Assembly: GCF_900659865.1 (NCBI RefSeq)
Contig: NZ_LR213817.1
Location: 1-33,049 of the forward strand
Direction: 5' to 3'
DNA from: Hyella patelloides LEGE 07179
GTDB lineage: Bacteria > Cyanobacteriota > Cyanobacteriia > Cyanobacteriales > Xenococcaceae
Length of the DNA: 33,049 nucleotides
Shown here piece by piece: positions 27,165 through 33,049 of this stretch (position 1 is its first letter; each line of letters opens with the position of its first letter). Made by a program: the position numbers and the translations under genes. Under the pieces are notes generated by a model. That model did not search any database and had not been told where the DNA came from. It was given only the letters and a program-made list of their open reading frames with translations.

Positions 27165-27800
27165 TTAATGTTCAAAAATATTTTGGTAATGCATAATATC
27201 AAGCACTGCAAACACAGGAACACATTCAAAACATTTTTTAGCCAATCCCCAACGATCTTCCCGCTTTAACATCGTAGTTAATTTATCTTGGGCTTCCAAT
27301 AAATAGCGCACATCATTACCTGCATAACTAAGCTGTTCTTCTGAGAGACTATCAAGATCGCCCCAATCAGAACTTTGAGAACTTTTATCAAGTGTTACTC
27401 CCATAAGTTCAGAAATTAAGCTTTTTAAGCCGTGGCTAGAAGTATAAGTACGAGCTAGCTTACTGGCAATTTTAGTACAAAAAATAGGTGCAGTTTCAAT
27501 ACCAAAAGTATAACGAAATTGAGCTACATCAAAGCGTGCAAAATGAAACACTTTAGTGACATCTTTGGCTTGCAAAACTCGTTCTAAATTGGGTGCAGAT
27601 TTTTGTCCTTTTTCGATCCGAACAACCGTAACATAGCCTTGAGAATCGCATAATTGTACCAAACATAGACGATCGCGTCCCATGACTAAACCCATTGTTT
27701 CCGTATCTACAGCGATCGCCTCTGACCCTAAATAACGGGCTGCACTAGCACGATCTAAATCCCAATCGCAAATTTGAAAATTGTCTAGACTCATTAGCAA
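27165..27800 (-). CDS. rnd: RNase D-like 3'-5' exonuclease
   Basis: A 211-residue DEDDy exonuclease. Exo I is VDTET (D32, E34), Exo II is VFHFARFD (D91), and Exo III is YAGND (Y159, D163). All four metal-binding acids and the Tyr are present, so activity is likely. It is much shorter than E. coli RNase D because it lacks the HRDC domains; this short form is usual in cyanobacteria. It would trim RNA 3' ends, probably tRNA precursors. It follows trpB on the same strand with about 145 bases between, so cotranscription is possible but not shown. The start could also be the third codon (MSLDN). Confidence 0.88.
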   Translation of the reverse strand: MLMSLDNFQICDWDLDRASAARYLGSEAIAVDTETMGLVMGRDRLCLVQLCDSQGYVTVVRIEKGQKSAPNLERVLQAKDVTKVFHFARFDVAQFRYTFGIETAPIFCTKIASKLARTYTSSHGLKSLISELMGVTLDKSSQSSDWGDLDSLSEEQLSYAGNDVRYLLEAQDKLTTMLKREDRWGLAKKCFECVPVFAVLDIMHYQNIFEH

Positions 27801-27944
27801 GTAAGGAAAAAGAAAAGAAGAAGAATAATAAAAGAGGAAAAGTCGAAAGTAGTTTCCATTTGAAGATCGACGATCGGTAACTAACCATTAACCATTTTAT
27901 CCCGTCAAGCGGGATCGACTACCCCCTAACAACCACTAAAAAAT

Positions 27945-29189
27945 TTAAAGATCGTCATTACCGAGATATTTAGCAATGGTGTTAACGTCTTTATCGCCTC
28001 TACCAGAACAATTAATCACAATGCGGGGGCTACCTTCTAACTGAGGACAAAGCTTATCCAGATAAGCAAAAGCATGAGCAGTTTCCAGTGCGGGAATAAT
28101 ACCTTCTAATTCAGAAACCTTGCACAGCGCGTCTACTGCTTCTTTATCGGTTACACTATGATACTCTGCTCTACCAGTATCTTTGAGATAACTATGTTCG
28201 GGCCCTACACCAGGATAATCTAAGCCAGCACTTATAGAATGGGCTTCTACTACTTGTCCTTCAGTATCCTGTAATAAATAGCTCATCGCACCGTGTAGCA
28301 CTCCAGGACGACCTTCTGTGAGGGTCGCAGCGTGCTTACCAGAGATCACGCTTTCTCCTGCTGCTTCCACACCAATGAGTCTGACAGACTCTTCTGAGAC
28401 AAATTCATGGAATAAACCCATTGCATTAGAGCCACCACCAACACAAGCTAAAAGAATATCAGGTAAACCTCCCCACTTTTCTTCGCATTGATGACGGGTT
28501 TCTTTGCCAATTACCCCATGAAAATCTCGAACCATCATCGGGTAAGGATGGGGACCTGCAACAGAGCCTAAAATGTAGTGGGTGTTTTCAACGTTGGTTA
28601 CCCAATCTCTAATTGCTTCGGAAGTGGCATCTTTTAGTGTCCCTGTACCAGCAGTTACAGGCTGTACTGTTGCACCTAATAAACGCATTCTAAAAACGTT
28701 GAGCTTTTGACGCTCCATATCTTGAACGCCCATGTAAATGATGCATTCTAAACCAAAACGGGCGCATACCGTAGCTGTAGCGACTCCATGCTGTCCTGCA
28801 CCAGTTTCAGCAATAATACGCTTTTTACCCATGCGAATAGCTAGCAAAGCTTGAGCTAGAGCATTGTTAATCTTGTGCGCCCCTGTATGGTTAAGGTCTT
28901 CGCGTTTGAGATAAATTTGCGCTCCTGTACCGTCTGGACGTGCGTAGTGTTGGGTTAAACGTTCGGCAAAATAAAGGGGATTGGCTCTGCCAACATAGTC
29001 TTTTAAAAGACCATTAAGTTCTTCATTAAACTCTGGATCGACTTTATATTTGGCGTAAGCAGTTTCTAACTCGGCTAAGGCGGGCATTAACGTTTCTGGA
29101 ACGTATTTTCCCCCATAAATGCCAAAACGCCCTAAATTATCGGGTACTTGGTGCTTAAGGCGATCGCTTTTAAGAGGTGTTGCAGTCAT
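27945..29189 (-). CDS. trpB: Tryptophan synthase beta subunit
   Basis: A 414-residue PLP enzyme that makes tryptophan from indole and serine. The PLP lysine is K106 in [10 protein letters not shown]. The phosphate loop is [10 protein letters not shown], and the final serine is in the GRGDKD segment. The length and the [18 protein letters not shown] start match TrpB1, the form that pairs with TrpA. No trpA is in the window, as is common in cyanobacteria, where trp genes are scattered. It lies 110 bases after aroH on the same strand. Confidence 0.98.
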   Translation of the reverse strand: MTATPLKSDRLKHQVPDNLGRFGIYGGKYVPETLMPALAELETAYAKYKVDPEFNEELNGLLKDYVGRANPLYFAERLTQHYARPDGTGAQIYLKREDLNHTGAHKINNALAQALLAIRMGKKRIIAETGAGQHGVATATVCARFGLECIIYMGVQDMERQKLNVFRMRLLGATVQPVTAGTGTLKDATSEAIRDWVTNVENTHYILGSVAGPHPYPMMVRDFHGVIGKETRHQCEEKWGGLPDILLACVGGGSNAMGLFHEFVSEESVRLIGVEAAGESVISGKHAATLTEGRPGVLHGAMSYLLQDTEGQVVEAHSISAGLDYPGVGPEHSYLKDTGRAEYHSVTDKEAVDALCKVSELEGIIPALETAHAFAYLDKLCPQLEGSPRIVINCSGRGDKDVNTIAKYLGNDDL

Positions 29190-29299
29190 GAACTTAAAAC
29201 TAAAGATTACTATAATAAAATTTATTGTCCCACTTTCTCTAAAATATGTGTCAGATTATCCAGTTTGCTCAACTAACTATTCAGTCACTGGATCGCTGA

Positions 29300-29740
29300 T
29301 TACTGATTGTATGGTGTGCTACTAGATGCTCCTGTCGTCGAAGCGGGGTCGCACCGCTGATTACTAATTACTGTACTAAGATCGGGACGGAGATATTGAG
29401 CTTTTCTCAGATAAGAATGAACTATAGCTGATTGAGGCGCGGTGGTATTAACCTGAATCAAGACCCGAATACAGAAAGTTAGGCTACCAGGGACAGCCAT
29501 TTGTTGCAAATCGAGGAGAGGTACTCGATCCCAACCAGGACGGCTACGAGCGATCGCAGCAGGGAAAACCGCATCTAAATCGGGAGTGGTCGTAAAAAAG
29601 ACATAACTGATATCTTCGGAGTTAAAGCTATTGTGAGCTTCAATGTCATCTAGTAATTCGGTAACGGCTTCGGCGATCGCTTTTTTGCTATTTTCATTAA
29701 CCGTGATCGCGCCACGAATTCCTCTTACTTTCCACTCCAC
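29300..29740 (-). CDS. aroH: AroH-type chorismate mutase with repeat-derived C-terminal tail
   Basis: A 146-residue AroH-fold chorismate mutase that converts chorismate to prephenate for Phe and Tyr. It starts MEWKVRGIRGAITV, has TTPDLDAVFPAAIARS, a CIRVLI strand with the key Arg (R92) and YLRKAQYLRPDLS near the end. The position of B. subtilis Glu78 is Gln here (LQQM). The family normally ends soon after RPDLS. Here about 24 more residues (TVISNQRCDPAST...) are encoded by the dispersed repeat that has the word gcggggtcgcaccgc at 29343-29357. The tail is probably an accident of repeat insertion and may be disordered. Confidence 0.93.
   Translation of the reverse strand: MEWKVRGIRGAITVNENSKKAIAEAVTELLDDIEAHNSFNSEDISYVFFTTTPDLDAVFPAAIARSRPGWDRVPLLDLQQMAVPGSLTFCIRVLIQVNTTAPQSAIVHSYLRKAQYLRPDLSTVISNQRCDPASTTGASSSTPYNQ
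29325..29375. repeat. GC-rich mosaic repeat fragment (R7) inside the aroH 3' end
   Basis: This fragment shares the 15-base word gcggggtcgcaccgc (29343-29357) with 12746-12760. It overlaps the last codons of aroH and supplies most of the extra tail. Confidence 0.7.
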
Positions 29741-29863
29741 GGCTTATTCCTCCCATGATTGCTTATCAAAATGATAGTTATCAGTTGCTCTTTCGTCACT
29801 ATTATCGCAGGAGAATCCGAAAATATTGGTCAAATTAACTTGTTTCCATTAAAAGTTAGTCAA

Positions 29864-29898
29864 CAATTGACAATAGACAATTGATAATTAACAGTTAG
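29864..29898. repeat. Heptamer tandem repeat
   Basis: Five seven-base units follow in register: caattga, caataga, caattga, taattaa and cagttag. They lie between sppA and aroH. The last unit runs into an inverted repeat. Confidence 0.65.
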
Positions 29899-29947
29899 GT
29901 TCTTATAGCTTCTGGGGTTAGCATCGGAGTTATACTAAGAACCTAAC
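29894..29947. repeat. Perfect 12-base inverted repeat past sppA
   Basis: The arm gttaggttctta at 29894-29905 pairs with taagaacctaac at 29936-29947 around a 30-base loop. It begins 12 bases past the sppA stop on the minus strand. No T-run follows, so it may be an mRNA-end structure or a repeat rather than a normal terminator. Confidence 0.6.
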
Positions 29948-29958
29948 AGCAAAAAACT

Positions 29959-30786
29959 TTAAGGTTTGTAAAGCCACAGTGGTTGACCAGAAGTTTTGAT
30001 TTCAAAATCCAGCCAATCAATAGTTGCTCCGATACGGGATTTACTTTGGCTTCTTCCTGGTAAGAAACGATTAATAAAAGGTTTTGGCTCTTCGATGGTA
30101 AAACATTCAGCTTTGTCAGGATCTAAACCTACTAATTCCGCAGCCCAACGACGAGCATCTTCTTCTGTTCCTAAACGATCTACTACTCCTAATTTTAGGG
30201 CTTGTTCTCCTGTAAAAATACGTCCATCAGCAAAAGTTTTCACTGTTTCAACATCTAAGTTACGCCCTTCTGCTACGGTCTTAACAAACTGATCGTAGCT
30301 GGTATCGATTAGCTGCTGTAGTATTTGTTCTTCTTCTGAAGTTAGTTGCCGATCGAAAGATAAAATGTCTTTGTAAGGGCCTGATTTAATAGTTTTAAAA
30401 GAAACGCCAATCTTATCTAATAAGCGTTCTAAATTATTACCTCGTAAAATAACCCCAATGCTTCCCGTAATTGTTCCTGGGTTTGCCACAATCTGCTTTG
30501 CGCCAACACCAATATAGACCCCTCCTGAAGCGGAAATATTACCGAAGCTGGCTACAACCTTAACGTCTTTTTCTTCTTGTAAGCGTTTTAAGGCTGCATA
30601 GATTTCTTGGGAATCTCCCACTGTTCCCCCAGGAGAATCAATGCGTAATAAGATAGCGGGAAATTGCTTCTCTTCAACAGTTTTAAAGGCTTTGAGAATA
30701 TGGTTTCTGGTTTCTCCAGCGATCGCACCTGTAATTTCAATCCGCGCTATCTGTTTTTTGGTTTTTTTTCTAAAAGGCCAAATCAT
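29959..30786 (-). CDS. sppA: Signal peptide peptidase SppA, short form
   Basis: A 275-residue serine protease of the S49 family that degrades signal peptides and membrane proteins. The nucleophile is probably S87 in SASGGVY, and the general base K139 in SGPYKDIL. The RIDSPGG segment at 48-54 forms the oxyanion region. It lacks the long N-terminal repeat of E. coli SppA and has no strong membrane helix, a form known in bacteria and cyanobacteria. In Synechocystis, SppA relatives act in antenna turnover; I cannot say whether this paralogue does. It is divergent from the peptide-binding protein gene. Confidence 0.93.
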   Translation of the reverse strand: MIWPFRKKTKKQIARIEITGAIAGETRNHILKAFKTVEEKQFPAILLRIDSPGGTVGDSQEIYAALKRLQEEKDVKVVASFGNISASGGVYIGVGAKQIVANPGTITGSIGVILRGNNLERLLDKIGVSFKTIKSGPYKDILSFDRQLTSEEEQILQQLIDTSYDQFVKTVAEGRNLDVETVKTFADGRIFTGEQALKLGVVDRLGTEEDARRWAAELVGLDPDKAECFTIEEPKPFINRFLPGRSQSKSRIGATIDWLDFEIKTSGQPLWLYKP

Positions 30787-30953
30787 TAATTATAGTTATG
30801 TTTTTTATACAACTAAGAAGACAATATAGCAATTTTAAACCGCATCCAGTAATTAGTAATCTCCTCATCACCTAATCATGGGATAAGTATTTGGGAAACC
30901 CCTTCGCTAAGATAAATCAAAAACAGATAGTAAATAGTCAGGGAGGGGTGACG

Positions 30954-32732
30954 ATGGAGCATCTATTTTCAATGAGACACAAGGGGATTAATCAAAGTAA
31001 ATATCTCGTAGTTTGTTTAATTGCGATCGCAACTTTTTGTCTGACTGCTTGTACTAGCACATTGATGCAATCGAATGCTAATCAAACACCGCAAATAGTT
31101 GATGCGCTCTTGAGCGATCCTAAAACTTTTAACCCTGTATTGACTTCAGACGCTGTTAGCAGTGCGGTAAGTTCTCTGATGTTTGATGGGTTAATAACTT
31201 TAAATCCTATTACAGGAGAAACTGAACCTGCTTTAGCAGAATCTTGGACAATTTCTGACGATGATTTAGAAATTATTTTTACCCTCAGAAAAGGCTTAAA
31301 GTGGTCTGATGGAGAGCCTTTAACGGCTGATGATGTAGTTTTTACTTTTAATGAATTATATCTTAATGATGATATTCCCTACAATGGCAGAGCTACTTTA
31401 AGAGTCGGGGAAAGTAACGAATTTCTTAAAGTAGAAAAGATCGACGATTTACAGATTAAATTTATTTTACCCGAACCCTTTGCACCATTTTTTAGTACTA
31501 TTGGCAAAAGTATTTTACCCCAACACATTTTAAAACCCACAGTAGAGCAAAAAGATGGAGGTGGTAGACCTCTTTTATTTTCTACTTGGGGTGTGGATAC
31601 TCCTCCTAACAAAATAGTGGGCAGTAGTGCTTATAAAATGCAAGAATATGCTAACGCCCAAAGAATAATTTTTACAGCCAATCCTTATTATTGGAAGAAA
31701 GGTAAAAATAACCAAGAATTACCAAAAGTCAAGAGAATAGTGTGGCAAATTGTTGAATCAACCGATACTGCTTTTTTGCAATTTCGTTCTGGTGGTTTGG
31801 ACTCTCTTGGTGTAAATCCTGAATTCTTTTCCCTCCTAAAAAAAGAAGAAGACCGTGGTAATTTTACTATCTATAATGGTGGTGCAGCTTACGGTACTAC
31901 TTATATAACTTTTAATCTTAATCAAGGTAAAAGAAATGGTAAACCTTTAGTCGATCCTGTAAAATCTCAGTGGTTTAATGATGTGAGATTTCGACAAGCG
32001 ATCGCCTATAGTATAAACCGTCAAAATATTAACAATAATATTTACCGAGGCTTAGGAAAACTGCAAAATTCTCCGATTTCTATTCAATCTCCTTTCTATG
32101 ATGATAGTCTTTCTGGTTACGATTACGATTTAGACAAAGCCAAAGCATTATTTAAAGAAGCTGGTTTTAGCTACAATAATCAACAACAATTAATTGACAA
32201 AAATGGTAAGCGTGTAGCCTTTACTCTTAATACCAATGCGGGTAATAAAATACGCGAAGCTATGGGTTCTCAAATTAAAGAAGATTTAAAAAAAGTAGGT
32301 ATTCAAGTCAACTTTAAACCCCTGGCATTTAACTTATTAGGCGATCTTCTTGATAATAGTTTAGATTGGGATTGTATTCTACTCGGTTTAACAGGTGGTA
32401 ATGAACCAAATAATGGAGCTAATGTTTGGTATCCTGACGGCGATTTACATATGTTTAATCAATCTCAACCAGGTATTGAAGGGCGCAAAGTTGCTGACTG
32501 GGAAGAAGAAATAGGTGATTTATTTATTAAAGCTGCTAGGGAATTAGATGAAGCTAAACGTAAAGCAATTTATGCCGAAGTACAAGCATTAATTTCAGAA
32601 AAAGTTCCCTTTATCTATTTAGTAAATCCCCTATCTTTAGGTGCAGTTAGAAATGACATTCAAACTATAGAATATTCTGCTTTAGGTGGAGCTTTTTGGA
32701 ATTTAGAAGAATTAACTATCACCGAACATTAA
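30954..32732 (+). CDS. ABC-type peptide/nickel substrate-binding lipoprotein
   Basis: A 592-residue periplasmic solute-binding protein of family 5 (DppA/OppA/NikA type). The ATG at 30954 follows a strong ggaggggtgac Shine-Dalgarno sequence; an earlier in-frame TTG at 30891 lacks one. The signal sequence is residues about 14-32, with lipobox LTAC and the lipidated cysteine at C33. The mature part begins with DPKTFNPVLTSDA and contains LRKGLKWSDGEPLTADDVVFTFNELY, the family signature near residues 100-125, then FRQAIAYSINRQN. The permease and ATPase genes are not in the window, which is common for this class in cyanobacteria. The ligand is unknown. Confidence 0.92.
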   Translation: MEHLFSMRHKGINQSKYLVVCLIAIATFCLTACTSTLMQSNANQTPQIVDALLSDPKTFNPVLTSDAVSSAVSSLMFDGLITLNPITGETEPALAESWTISDDDLEIIFTLRKGLKWSDGEPLTADDVVFTFNELYLNDDIPYNGRATLRVGESNEFLKVEKIDDLQIKFILPEPFAPFFSTIGKSILPQHILKPTVEQKDGGGRPLLFSTWGVDTPPNKIVGSSAYKMQEYANAQRIIFTANPYYWKKGKNNQELPKVKRIVWQIVESTDTAFLQFRSGGLDSLGVNPEFFSLLKKEEDRGNFTIYNGGAAYGTTYITFNLNQGKRNGKPLVDPVKSQWFNDVRFRQAIAYSINRQNINNNIYRGLGKLQNSPISIQSPFYDDSLSGYDYDLDKAKALFKEAGFSYNNQQQLIDKNGKRVAFTLNTNAGNKIREAMGSQIKEDLKKVGIQVNFKPLAFNLLGDLLDNSLDWDCILLGLTGGNEPNNGANVWYPDGDLHMFNQSQPGIEGRKVADWEEEIGDLFIKAARELDEAKRKAIYAEVQALISEKVPFIYLVNPLSLGAVRNDIQTIEYSALGGAFWNLEELTITEH

Positions 32733-33010
32733 AACCTCAAATTTAATTTTTAAGACCAATTTTCACAAGGTATATTTTGACTCCTGATACCAATTCTCGC
32801 GTACTAGCTAGATAGATAGTACATTATTTCTGATTAATCAAAAACACTAAAACTATTGTTTACATTAACTCCTGTAGAGATGTGAAATAAGAGGTCTCTA
32901 CTAAATTCTGCATAATTCTGACGCTCAATCTCTATATATAGTTGGAAACGTTCTGATCAACCCGATGTTGGTCAGCTTAGAGGTTGTCTGAGAAGTCCCA
33001 TTTTGTTACA
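32733..33010. other. Gene-free spacer with one inverted repeat
   Basis: About 280 bases past the binding-protein stop hold no gene. The arms gtagaga (32874-32880) and tctctac (32895-32901) form a small hairpin of the dispersed type. I see no clear terminator. Confidence 0.5.
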
Positions 33011-33049
33011 CCAAAGCCCCCTAAATCCCCCAAACTTGGGGGACTTTCT
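33011..33049. mobile_element. Edge of a MITE-like repeat, cut by the window end
   Basis: The stretch ccccctaaatcccccaaac followed by ttgggggacttt at the very end is a form I associate with dispersed, non-coding cyanobacterial elements. A piece of similar pattern (gggggacttttc, gaagtccccc) occurs near 8038-8102. The element cannot be measured because the window ends within it. Confidence 0.5.

Noticed and set aside
27899-27915. Terminator for trpB at the cccg/cggg hairpin
   Set aside because: The stem is only six base pairs, and no T-run follows on the minus strand.

Overview
The window is a chromosomal segment of a cyanobacterium. The evidence is psaC (photosystem I iron-sulfur subunit), a plastid-type pyruvate dehydrogenase E2, cyanobacterial families such as the TPR/CHAT protein and the Mo-dependent-nitrogenase C-terminal domain, and roughly twenty copies of the octamer GCGATCGC (HIP1). 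The low-GC coding style, AT-rich spacers and many dispersed repeats would suit a unicellular or pleurocapsalean genus, but I cannot name the genus from sequence alone. Most of the window is ordinary housekeeping and signalling sequence. I see no CRISPR array, prophage, rRNA or tRNA.

Left part (1-9.8 kb): a broken transposase tail lies at the edge. A minus-strand signalling cluster follows: DUF4388/PatA-N protein, Arf/MglA-like GTPase, Roadblock/LC7 protein and a V4R-like protein. Two cobalamin-ring methyltransferase genes, cobI on plus and cbiET on minus, flank a receiver-GGDEF diguanylate cyclase. A small coiled-coil membrane protein and a HAD phosphatase come next.

Middle (9.8-22 kb): a chemoreceptor with a periplasmic sensor, a TerB plus Mo-nitrogenase-C fusion protein, psaC with a clear terminator, pyruvate dehydrogenase E2, an OsmC-type peroxidase, an unknown protein, PhoH, an FHA-domain protein, a DUF4359 protein and a 941-residue CHAT-family protein whose catalytic His/Cys positions look lost.

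Right part (22-33 kb): an EamA transporter, an orphan HyuA-type oxoprolinase/hydantoinase subunit, a junction where a truncated Uma2 gene runs into a headless DUF4279 remnant, an unknown gene, an RNase D-like exonuclease, trpB, aroH (chorismate mutase), sppA and a lipoprotein peptide-binding protein. trpB and aroH both belong to aromatic amino acid synthesis and lie on the same strand.

The spacers carry the least expected structure. A GC-rich mosaic repeat family (at least five copies here, two more possibly related) is assembled from short blocks that recur in different orders and orientations, and one copy supplies the C-terminal codons of aroH. Heptamer tandem repeats recur in at least five spacers. 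The best candidates for under-described biology are the GTPase/Roadblock cluster, the apparently non-catalytic CHAT protein, the TerB fusion and the mosaic repeats. None is proven new by the sequence alone.
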